Origin: Bacillota bacterium
Lineage (GTDB): Bacteria; Bacillota; Bacilli; Calditerricolales; Calditerricolaceae
Direction of reading: 5' to 3'
NCBI GenBank assembly: GCA_017577925.1
Contig: PKQU01000111.1
Location: 1-6,812 of the forward strand
Length of the DNA stretch: 6,812 nt
The position numbers and the translations under genes are program-made. The notes under the pieces are model-generated. The model worked only from the letters and a program-made list of their open reading frames with translations. It made no database searches and had not been told where the DNA came from. Of this stretch, positions 1 to 5,394 are shown piece after piece. Every line of letters starts with the position of its first letter. Within the stretch, counting starts at the first letter, position 1.

Positions 1-337
1 TGTCTACAAACTCTTTGGTTTGCTTGACATGGAAGGGGTTGACAAGGACGACCGGGACATCGCAAGCACGCAAATAAGCGGCAAGGTTCAGCCAGTAATG
101 ACCGGTCGGCTCCATGCCGACCACGACGTCCACAAGCCCGTGTTTCGCCTGCAGCTGGCGGATCCACTTTAAGAACACCTCAAACCCCTCAAGTCGGTTG
201 TCAAAGATCAACGGTTCGCCAAGGATGTGCCCACGCCAGTTAATCGCACGTGCCACGTGTTTCTGGGACGCGATGTCAACGGCTACGATGAGCGTGGAAT
301 CGTTAATGGTGGCAAGCTTGCGATTTTGTGCTATCAT
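1..337 (-). CDS. IS110-family transposase, N-terminal part (runs off the left edge)
   Basis: This is the first 112 codons of a DEDD (RuvC-like) recombinase of the IS110 family, which catalyses excision and insertion of its own element; members studied in detail are guided by a bridge RNA. Seen: the start ATG at 337-335 and a perfect AGGAGG at 353-348, 10 nt upstream. The N-terminus carries the first catalytic Asp in VAVDIASQKH (D21). The family motif GMEPTGHYWLNLA (residues 74-86) holds the catalytic Glu (E76), and VNPFHVKQTKEFVD (99-112) leads toward the remaining DD pair, which lies outside the window. The C-terminal Tnp20-type domain with its catalytic Ser is not visible, so I cannot say whether the gene is intact. 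The frame is open and the residues are conserved, with no sign of decay. It is transcribed in the same direction as the CRISPR array behind it. Family assignment is firm; the IS110 versus IS1111 subgroup cannot be decided. Confidence 0.93.
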   Translation of the reverse strand, partial: MIAQNRKLATINDSTLIVAVDIASQKHVARAINWRGHILGEPLIFDNRLEGFEVFLKWIRQLQAKHGLVDVVVGMEPTGHYWLNLAAYLRACDVPVVLVNPFHVKQTKEFVD

Positions 338-347
338 AGGGGTACTA

Positions 348-404
348 CCTCCTGATTTTCGTGGTGGTGGGTGCTTCTTCTGACACCACCACGATATCAG
401 GAGG
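348..404 (-). promoter_or_regulatory. Hairpin sequestering the transposase Shine-Dalgarno
   Basis: Seen directly: arm 348-356 pairs with 396-404 (9 bp). After a small 2/1-nt internal loop, arm 359-369 pairs perfectly with 384-394 (11 bp) around a 14-nt loop (370-383). In the minus-strand transcript the 3' arm ends in AGGAGG, the transposase Shine-Dalgarno, and the 5' arm begins with CCTCCT, its exact complement. A transcript that enters from outside would therefore fold and hide the ribosome binding site. Such hairpins are a known way for insertion sequences to avoid expression from external promoters. It might alternatively be part of the element's non-coding RNA. Confidence 0.75.
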
Positions 405-420
405 TTTTCGTTTTGTTCAA
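391..420 (-). promoter_or_regulatory. Possible weak internal transposase promoter
   Basis: On the minus strand TTGAAC (420-415, 4 of 6 to TTGACA) is followed after 18 nt by TATCGT (396-391, 4 of 6 to TATAAT). Initiation would fall around 384, just past the anti-Shine-Dalgarno arm (404-396). A transcript from here would lack that arm and leave the ribosome binding site free. The boxes are weak by sequence; the geometry is what makes it plausible. Confidence 0.35.
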
Positions 421-447
421 ACCCCCGTTTGTTTCATTACAGGAATG

Positions 448-467
448 CTCATAGGTAGTCTACAAAC
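448..467 (-). repeat. Truncated CRISPR repeat at the IS110 junction
   Basis: This copy keeps the first 20 nt of the repeat in the direction of transcription and loses the last 10 nt, including the ATTGAAAC handle. The match stops abruptly at 448, and the next bases toward the IS are CATTCCT. Without the handle, a normal crRNA from the next spacer downstream could not be made at this repeat. The missing 10 nt may survive in altered form at 431-440 (8 of 10 identical). Confidence 0.85.
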
Positions 468-505
468 CGCACGCCGTTTGCGCTCGAAATCTACGTCGCG
501 AACTA

Positions 506-535
506 GTTTCAATCCCTCATAGGTAGTCTACAAAC
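506..535 (-). repeat. CRISPR repeat, complete copy (middle)
   Basis: A 30-nt repeat identical to the copy at 573-602. It separates the 38-nt spacer 468-505 from the 37-nt spacer 536-572. On the transcribed strand it ends in ATTGAAAC, which forms the 5' handle for the spacer at 468-505. Confidence 0.95.
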
Positions 536-572
536 CATTTTGAGGAGGATGATGGGGAATGGTACTGATTGT

Positions 573-602
573 GTTTCAATCCCTCATAGGTAGTCTACAA
601 AC
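573..602 (-). repeat. CRISPR repeat, complete copy (leader-adjacent)
   Basis: A 30-nt repeat identical to 506-535. It is the first repeat after the leader on the transcribed strand and hence the expected site of new spacer acquisition. The leader side ends in a run of Ts and GGG immediately before the repeat (613-603). Confidence 0.95.
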
Positions 603-697
603 CCCAAAAAACCCTATCGTCGCGGGATACCAAAAAATAACGAAAGAAGAACGAAATCTTACGAAAACATTCTACACCACACAAATCCATCCGGCAA
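603..697 (-). promoter_or_regulatory. CRISPR leader with sigmaA-like promoter
   Basis: On the minus strand TTGCCG (697-692, 4 of 6 to TTGACA) is followed after exactly 17 nt by TAGAAT (674-669, 5 of 6 to TATAAT). Initiation near 662 would give a leader RNA of about 60 nt before the first repeat at 602. The stretch 660-603 is rich in T on the transcribed strand and contains no plausible gene. This is the only good promoter in the region between the operon terminator and the array, and its position and direction fit pre-crRNA transcription. Confidence 0.7.
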
Positions 698-728
698 GGG
701 CATTCTCGGGTTCGGGCAGTTTCACAAC

Positions 729-776
729 GTGTCGTCGACCTCCCGGGGTTTTTGCGCGATTGCAGGTCGACGACAC
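729..776. repeat. 13-bp perfect inverted repeat upstream of the CRISPR leader
   Basis: GTGTCGTCGACCT (729-741) and its exact reverse complement (764-776) flank a 22-nt centre. No T-run follows on either strand, so it is not a standard intrinsic terminator. It sits about 30 nt upstream of the leader -35 box and just beyond the heme operon terminator. It could be an operator for a dimeric protein, an RNA hairpin, or an insulator. No known motif is recognised. Confidence 0.7.
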
Positions 777-781
777 CATAC

Positions 782-830
782 AAAAAGGCGACCCGCAAGC
801 ATCCAACTTTCGGATCGCTTGCGAATCGCC
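782..830 (-). terminator. Rho-independent terminator of the heme operon
   Basis: In the minus-strand transcript, GGCGA (830-826), two U·G wobble pairs, CGCAAGC (823-817), a single bulged base and ATCC pair back across a 7-nt loop (811-805) with the opposite arm 804-787, giving about 18 base pairs. The stem is followed directly by TTTTT (786-782). It begins 33 nt after the ahbAB stop codon and separates the operon from the CRISPR leader promoter. Confidence 0.85.
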
Positions 831-862
831 CATGCCTACTGGACAAACCACCTTGACGGCGT

Positions 863-1918
863 TTAAAGCCCCATCTCTTCCGCCACTTTCGCTTCCCACT
901 CGTAGGTTTCCGGGGTGAAGTACTCGACGCGCGTCTTCTTGTACTCCTTCGTGGAGTAGAGCACGATGCGGTCGGTGATGCCCGTCTCTTCCTCGATCGC
1001 CTTCAGGATGGCCTCGCATTCCTCCAGCGAACGGCCGTGGACCATGGTGAAGATGTTGTACGGCCAGTCCTCGTAGCGCGGGCGCAGGTAGCAGTGGCTG
1101 ACGGCCTTGAAGGCGGCCATCTTCGGGCCCACCTCTTCCACCTTGTCGTCGGGCACGTTCCACACGCCCATGCCGTTGAAGAGAAAACCGGCCTGGCGGT
1201 GGCGCAGCACGGCGGAGAAGCGACGCATCAGCTTGCGCTGTTTCAGACTCTCGGCGCCGGCGAGGAGCTCCTCCGTGGTGATGCCGATGTTCTGCGCCCA
1301 TTCGTCAAAGGGACGTTCGGTCACCGGGAGGTCCTTCTGCAACTCGCGAACCATGGCAATGTCGAGGTCGGAAAGGCGGCTGTCGGCATTTTTCCGGTCC
1401 TCATCGGTATAGGTGGGCTTGGCCTTGGCCTTGGACGTGTCCTCCTTGCCGGTGACATCGAGCTGCACACCAATCTTGAACAACTTCAGCGTGGGCAGGA
1501 GGCGGATCGACTCGACGCCCGGGGCGCGCTTCCCGAGGATCTCCACCGTCTTCTCCAGGCCGAAGCGGCTGTTGGGGGGCACGGCAATGGTGAACCACAG
1601 GTTGAAGGCGTGGTTGCGCTTGTAGTTGTGGCTGACACCGGGGTGCTCGTTGATCACCTGCGCCGCCTTGTCCACGAGCTCCGGCTTGACGCGGGCAGCC
1701 ACCAGGCTGGAGGCGTAGCCGAGGGCCCGCGTGTCAAAGATGGCCGAGATCTGGCGCACCACCGTCTTTTTCAGCTCGGCCACGCGCCGCAGCACATCGG
1801 CTTCCGTCGTGCCCAGCCGTTCGGCGAGAGCCTGGTACGGGCGCGGCACAAGGGGGATGTTCTCTTGCAGGAGATTGAGCAGCTCGCGGTCGAGAGCGTC
1901 CATCGTCTGCAGGCTCAT
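863..1918 (-). CDS. ahbAB: Siroheme decarboxylase, AhbA-AhbB fusion (NirD/NirL-like, Lrp/AsnC fold)
   Basis: Product of 351 aa. Siroheme decarboxylase removes the C12 and C18 acetate carboxyls of siroheme to give 12,18-didecarboxysiroheme, the entry to the Ahb heme pathway and to heme d1. AhbA and AhbB are usually separate ~150-aa proteins; here both lie in one chain. The AhbA half (about 1-160) has an N-terminal winged helix and the signature HNYKRNHAFNLWFT (97-110). A charged linker follows (about 158-180). The AhbB half has RRFSAVLRHRQAGF (232-245) and SHCYLRPRYEDWPYNIF (274-290). These motifs separate it from plain Lrp/AsnC regulators, the likely automatic label. The start at 1918 is preferred because AAGGTG lies 6 nt upstream and the ATG follows the hemB stop by one base; an upstream ATG at 1951 would overlap hemB by 32 nt. 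It is the last gene of the operon. Whether the product feeds heme b or heme d1 cannot be told here. Confidence 0.9.
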   Translation of the reverse strand: MSLQTMDALDRELLNLLQENIPLVPRPYQALAERLGTTEADVLRRVAELKKTVVRQISAIFDTRALGYASSLVAARVKPELVDKAAQVINEHPGVSHNYKRNHAFNLWFTIAVPPNSRFGLEKTVEILGKRAPGVESIRLLPTLKLFKIGVQLDVTGKEDTSKAKAKPTYTDEDRKNADSRLSDLDIAMVRELQKDLPVTERPFDEWAQNIGITTEELLAGAESLKQRKLMRRFSAVLRHRQAGFLFNGMGVWNVPDDKVEEVGPKMAAFKAVSHCYLRPRYEDWPYNIFTMVHGRSLEECEAILKAIEEETGITDRIVLYSTKEYKKTRVEYFTPETYEWEAKVAEEMGL

Positions 1919-1919
1919 C

Positions 1920-2894
1920 TTATTCACCTTCCCTGAGCCAGCGGGCCACATCCTTGGCGAAATAGGTCAGGATGAGGTCGGCGCCGGCTCGCTTGATGCC
2001 GGTGAGCAGCTCCATCACCACGGCGCGCTCGTCGATCCACCCGTTGGCCGCCGCCGCCTTGATCATGCTGTACTCGCCGCTCACGTTGTAGGCCGCCACG
2101 GGGAGATCGAAGTGCTCCTTCAAGAGCCGGATGATGTCGAGGTAGGCCAGGGCCGGCTTCACCATCAACAGGTCGGCCCCCTGCTCCACGTCGGCGCGCG
2201 CTTCGCGCAGGGCCTCGCGAGCATTGGCCGGGTCCATCTGGTACGTCTTGCGATCGCCGAACTGCGGCGCAGAGTGGGCCGCATCGCGGAACGGGCCGTA
2301 GAAGGCCGAGGCGTACTTCACTGCGTAGGAGAGGATAGGCACGTGGGTGTACCCCGCTTCATCAAGGCCCTTGCGGATGGCGTAGACAAAACCGTCCATC
2401 ATGTTCGACGGGGCGATCACATCGGCGCCGGCTGCCGCCTGGGAGACGGCCGTCTTCACCAGCAGCTCAAGGGACGGGTCGTTCAGCACCTCGCCGTTTT
2501 CCACCACGCCGCAATGGCCGTGGCTGGTGTACTGGCACAAGCAGGTGTCGGCGATGACGACAAGGTCGGGATACTGCTCCTTGATGCGGCGCGTGGCGCG
2601 CTGGACAATCCCGTCCTCGGCGTAGGCCGCCGAGCCCACCTCGTCCTTGTGCTGCGGCACACCAAACAGGATGACGGCCTTGAGGCCGAGGTCGACCGCC
2701 TCGCCCACTTCCTCGTCCAGGCGGTCGAGGGAGACGTGATACACGCCGGGCATGGAGGGCACTTCTTCTTTGATATTGTCCCCTTCCACCACAAAGAGCG
2801 GATAGATCAGATCGTCCACGGACAGGTGCGTCTCGCGCACCAGGGCGCGCAAAGCGGGTGTACGGCGCAACCGGCGCAGGCGGGCAAAGCTCAT
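1920..2894 (-). CDS. hemB: Delta-aminolevulinic acid dehydratase (porphobilinogen synthase)
   Basis: Product of 324 aa, the usual family length. This cytosolic enzyme condenses two 5-aminolevulinate molecules to porphobilinogen, the first pyrrole of the pathway. The zinc-binding cysteines are visible in DTCLCQYTSHGHCG (C118, C120, C128), so it should be the zinc-dependent type. The two active-site lysines are in SYAVKYAS (K193) and MVKPALAY (K246). Other conserved blocks are IAPSNMMDG (160-168), FGDRKTYQMDPAN (212-224) and YNVSGEYSM (269-277). The sequence is strongly Bacillus-like. The start ATG overlaps the preceding cobA-hemD stop as ATGA, indicating translational coupling, and GGAGG lies 9 nt upstream. 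It ends one base before the ahbAB start. Confidence 0.98.
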   Translation of the reverse strand: MSFARLRRLRRTPALRALVRETHLSVDDLIYPLFVVEGDNIKEEVPSMPGVYHVSLDRLDEEVGEAVDLGLKAVILFGVPQHKDEVGSAAYAEDGIVQRATRRIKEQYPDLVVIADTCLCQYTSHGHCGVVENGEVLNDPSLELLVKTAVSQAAAGADVIAPSNMMDGFVYAIRKGLDEAGYTHVPILSYAVKYASAFYGPFRDAAHSAPQFGDRKTYQMDPANAREALREARADVEQGADLLMVKPALAYLDIIRLLKEHFDLPVAAYNVSGEYSMIKAAAANGWIDERAVVMELLTGIKRAGADLILTYFAKDVARWLREGE

Positions 2895-4468
2895 CGCGCT
2901 CCACCTCCAATGGCTCGAACCAGACCTTCAATTGTCGCTTCCTCGGCCACGGCGTCAACGCGCAGCCCGAGGGCTTCCGCCGTCCTTGCCGTGAGGGGAC
3001 CGATGCAGGCCACCGTTACCCCGTCGAGGAGAGCGGGCACGTCATGGTCTTTTAGCGCTTCGACGAAGTTCCTTACCGTCGACGAGCTGGTAAAAGTAAC
3101 GACATGGATGCGCTTTTCGCGCAGGAGGGCCGCCACCTCCTCGGCGCCGCGGGCGTCGATGACATTGTCGTAGGTATCGGCCTCGGTCACCTCGGCCCCC
3201 AGGGCCCGCAACGCCTCCGGCAGGGCCTTGCGGGCAATGTCGGCCCGCGGCAGGAGGACGCGGTCGCCGGGCTTCACCTTGCCGGCCAGGGCCGCGGCCA
3301 GGGCGTCGCCGTCGAAGCGCTGCGGCAGGAGCTCGACGCGCAGTCCCTTTTCCTCAAGGGCCTCGGCCGTCTTCGGACCTACGGCGGCGACGCGCGCCCG
3401 GGCCATGGTGCGGATGTCTATGCCCCGCTCCCGCAGGCGGCGGAAGAAGAAGGCCACGCCGTTTGTGCTGGTGAAGATCACCCAGTCGAACGCGTCCAGG
3501 CGGTCGAGGGCGGCGTCGAGGGACACCGGGTTGCGCGGCGGCACGAGGCGGATGACGGGAAACTCCACCGGCTCGCCGCCGAGCTCGGCGATGAGGCGGG
3601 AGAGGTCGCTGGCCTGGGCCCGCGCCCGCGTGACAAGGACGCGCTTGCCGAAGAGGGGCTTCTTCTCGTACCACGCCAGCTTTTCGCGCAGCCGGACCAC
3701 ATCGCCGACGACGGTGATCGCCGGCGGTTGGAGGCCGGCTTCGCGCACCCGCTCGACAATCGTCGCCAGCGTGCCCGTCACCGTTTGCTGCTCGGGCAGC
3801 GTGCCCCAGCGGATGACGGCTACCGGGGTATCCGGCGCGCGGCCGTGGGCCAGAAGCTGTTCGACGATGAACGGCAGGTTGCCCACGCCCATGTAGAAGA
3901 CGAGGGTGTCCACCGCCGTGGCCAGCTTGGCCCAATTGATCGACGATCCTTCCTTGTCCGGCCGCTCGTGCCCGGTAACGAAGGCGACGGAGCTGTTGAA
4001 ATCGCGGTGCGTTACCGGGATGCCCGCGTAGGCCGGAACGGCAATGCCCGCGGTAATGCCGGGAACAATCTCAAAGGGAATGCCGTGAGCCGCCAGGGCC
4101 TCGGCCTCTTCCCCCACGCGGCCAAAGACGCACGGGTCGCCGCCCTTGAGGCGGACCACCGTTTTGCCCGCGAGGGCCTTCTCGACGAGGAGGGCATTGA
4201 TCTCTTCCTGGGTGAGCGAGTGCCGGTCGGGCATCTTGCCGACGTAGATGCGCTCGGCGTCGTCCGGTGCATAGTCGAGGAGACGCGGGTTGGCCAGGCG
4301 GTCGTACAGGATGACGTCCGCCTGCTGCAGGGCCTCCAAGCCGCGTAGCGTGATCAGTTTGGCGTCGCCGGGGCCGGCACCGACGAGGAACACCTTCCCC
4401 GGCTGCGGGGTCCCGCGCGAGCCCGTCGCCGCCGCGGGAACCGCTTTTTCCGTCCGCACATTGCTCAT
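2891..4468 (-). CDS. cobA-hemD: Uroporphyrinogen-III C-methyltransferase / uroporphyrinogen-III synthase fusion
   Basis: Product of 525 aa with two enzymes. Residues about 24-265 are a SAM-dependent uroporphyrinogen-III methyltransferase (SUMT), which methylates C2 and C7 to make precorrin-2. Seen are VGAGPGDAKLITLRG (29-43), RLKGGDPCVFGR (106-117), VPGITAG (135-141), PVTHR (151-155) and a family C-terminus. Residues about 270-520 are HemD, which cyclises and inverts ring D of hydroxymethylbilane, with VLVTRARAQ (277-285), WVIFTSTNGV (329-338), VTFTSSSTVRNF (457-468) and CIGPLTARTAEALG (488-501). Within the methyltransferase motif, Cys113 and Val118 replace the more usual Phe and Gly (from memory of the family). 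The first ~20 residues are a poorly conserved tail. The fusion makes uroporphyrinogen III and methylates it, committing flux toward siroheme/cobalamin. It overlaps hemC and hemB by ATGA; GGGGAG lies 6 nt before the start. Confidence 0.96.
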   Translation of the reverse strand: MSNVRTEKAVPAAATGSRGTPQPGKVFLVGAGPGDAKLITLRGLEALQQADVILYDRLANPRLLDYAPDDAERIYVGKMPDRHSLTQEEINALLVEKALAGKTVVRLKGGDPCVFGRVGEEAEALAAHGIPFEIVPGITAGIAVPAYAGIPVTHRDFNSSVAFVTGHERPDKEGSSINWAKLATAVDTLVFYMGVGNLPFIVEQLLAHGRAPDTPVAVIRWGTLPEQQTVTGTLATIVERVREAGLQPPAITVVGDVVRLREKLAWYEKKPLFGKRVLVTRARAQASDLSRLIAELGGEPVEFPVIRLVPPRNPVSLDAALDRLDAFDWVIFTSTNGVAFFFRRLRERGIDIRTMARARVAAVGPKTAEALEEKGLRVELLPQRFDGDALAAALAGKVKPGDRVLLPRADIARKALPEALRALGAEVTEADTYDNVIDARGAEEVAALLREKRIHVVTFTSSSTVRNFVEALKDHDVPALLDGVTVACIGPLTARTAEALGLRVDAVAEEATIEGLVRAIGGGAR

Positions 4469-5391
4469 CGCCGACTCCCCTCTCCCACCTGCTCCAACAG
4501 CGCGTCACCGCCGCGGGCAAGAATGCACTCCGCTGCGGCCACGCCCACTTCTTCCGCTTCCGTTCCGTCCACCGTCTCCACAATCAGGCGCGAGCCGTCC
4601 GGCGCGCCGACAAAGCCGGTGAGGCGCACGCGCGCGCCGTCGACCACGGCATACGCTCCAAGGGGCACCTGGCAGCCGCCGTTCAAGCGGTGCAGGAAGG
4701 CCCGCTCGGCGCGCACCGCCCGCTCCGTGTCGCGGTCGTTGAGGCGCACAACCAGGCCCAGCACCTCCTCGTCGTCGGCGCGGCACTCCACGGCAAGGGC
4801 CCCCTGGCCGACGGCAGGGATCACCCGCTCGGGCGGCAGGAATTCCGTTACCCGGTCGAGCCACCCCATGCGCGCCAGGCCCGCCGCAGCCAGCACGATG
4901 GCGTCGAAGTCGCCCGCCTCCAGGCGCTTGAGGCGGGTGTCCACATTCCCGCGCAGGGGCACCACGCGCACGTCGGGGCGCCACGCGCGGAGCTGGGCGG
5001 CGCGGCGCAGGCTGCTCGTCCCCACCACCGCCCCGGCGGGCAATTCCTCAAACCGCCTCCCGTCCCGGGAAATGAGGGCGTCGCGCGGGTCTTCCCGCGG
5101 CGGGACAGCGGCGATCACCAGCCCGTCGGGAACCTCGGCCGGCAGGTCTTTCAGGCTATGTACGGCCAGGTCGGCCTCCCCGTCGAGAAGCGCCTGCTCG
5201 ATCTCCTTGACGAACAAGCCTTTGCCGCCAATCTTCGACAGCGTGACATCAAGAATGCGGTCGCCTTTGGTGACGATCGGCTGCACCGCAAACACATGCC
5301 CGGTGCCGAGGGCTTCCAGCCGCTCGATCACCCACCGCGTCTGCGTCATCGCCAGGGCGCTGCGCCGCGTTCCCACGACAATCCTTCGCAT
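4465..5391 (-). CDS. hemC: Porphobilinogen deaminase (hydroxymethylbilane synthase)
   Basis: Product of 308 aa, normal for the family. This cytosolic enzyme joins four porphobilinogen units into the linear tetrapyrrole hydroxymethylbilane. Seen: N-terminal IVVGTRRSALAMTQT (4-18), GKGLFVKEIEQALL (56-69), AVHSLKDLP (76-84) with the catalytic Asp (D82), GTSSLRRAAQL (124-134), LRGNVDTRL (146-154), VGQGALAVECR (194-204) and LNGGCQVPLGAYA (236-248). C240 in the last motif is the attachment site of the dipyrromethane cofactor. GGAGG lies 7 nt before the ATG. The gene starts 3 nt after the upstream dehydrogenase and overlaps cobA-hemD by 4 nt (ATGA), so the product is passed to the HemD half encoded immediately downstream. 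Confidence 0.98.
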   Translation of the reverse strand: MRRIVVGTRRSALAMTQTRWVIERLEALGTGHVFAVQPIVTKGDRILDVTLSKIGGKGLFVKEIEQALLDGEADLAVHSLKDLPAEVPDGLVIAAVPPREDPRDALISRDGRRFEELPAGAVVGTSSLRRAAQLRAWRPDVRVVPLRGNVDTRLKRLEAGDFDAIVLAAAGLARMGWLDRVTEFLPPERVIPAVGQGALAVECRADDEEVLGLVVRLNDRDTERAVRAERAFLHRLNGGCQVPLGAYAVVDGARVRLTGFVGAPDGSRLIVETVDGTEAEEVGVAAAECILARGGDALLEQVGEGSRR

Positions 5392-5394
5392 CGG

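Larger units (their letters stand above)
1..447 (-). mobile_element. IS110-family insertion sequence, left end and 5' half, inserted at a CRISPR repeat
   Basis: The element contains the transposase start and about 110 nt of non-coding left end (338-447). Its outer boundary is inferred from the point where the 20-nt match to the CRISPR repeat stops (448). The non-coding end holds a long hairpin over the ribosome binding site (348-404), a short hairpin CAAAC/GTTTG with a CCCC loop (418-431), and a TGTAAT box (441-436) close to the terminus. No terminal inverted repeats can be assessed because the other end is outside the window. The boundary is uncertain by about 17 nt: positions 431-440 resemble the missing part of the repeat, so the true end could be near 430. 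Confidence 0.75.
448..602 (-). CRISPR. CRISPR array, leader-proximal end: two full repeats, one broken repeat, two spacers
   Basis: The 30-nt repeat is present exactly at 573-602 and 506-535, with a 20-nt partial copy at 448-467. Spacers are 37 nt (536-572) and 38 nt (468-505). On the minus strand the repeat starts GTTTGTAGAC and ends GGGATTGAAAC. The terminal ATTGAAAC matches the 8-nt crRNA 5' handle typical of type I-B and type III repeats, so the array is read right to left. Consistent with this, the AT-rich leader and a promoter lie to the right (603-697). The newest spacer should therefore be 536-572. The array is interrupted on the left by an IS110 element and may continue beyond it. 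There are no cas genes in the window, so the interference type is inferred only from the repeat. Confidence 0.93.

Noticed and set aside
2..11. GTCTACAAAC at the left edge equals the last 10 nt of the CRISPR repeat on the plus strand
   Set aside because: It lies in the transposase reading frame and encodes the conserved-looking KEFVD stretch; no further repeat bases match on either side, so it is taken as coincidence.
334..340. TCATAGG over the transposase start codon is shared with the CRISPR repeat and could be a bridge-RNA target guide
   Set aside because: A 7-nt match in about 100 nt is expected fairly often by chance, and the rest of the alignment (GGTACTAC versus TAGTCTAC) does not hold up.
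729..776. The 13-bp dyad as a second intrinsic terminator
   Set aside because: No T-run follows the hairpin on either strand, and the 22-nt loop is long for a terminator.
559..918. Plus-strand open frame beginning in a CRISPR spacer with a good ribosome site
   Set aside because: It runs through a CRISPR repeat, the leader, the dyad and the operon terminator and ends inside ahbAB on the opposite strand. The start signal is better explained as captured protospacer sequence.
1037..1936. Long plus-strand open frame of 299 codons opposite ahbAB
   Set aside because: It is the antisense shadow of a GC-rich gene; the composition (many His, Leu, Val, Gly) is typical of such shadows, and the minus-strand protein has clear family motifs.
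863..1951. Upstream ATG at 1951 as the start of ahbAB
   Set aside because: It would add 11 non-conserved residues and overlap hemB by 32 nt; the ATG at 1918 has a ribosome site and follows the hemB stop by one base.
3104..4348. Long plus-strand open frame of 414 codons opposite cobA-hemD
   Set aside because: It is antisense to a clearly conserved gene, has no recognisable domain, and there is no sensible operon context.
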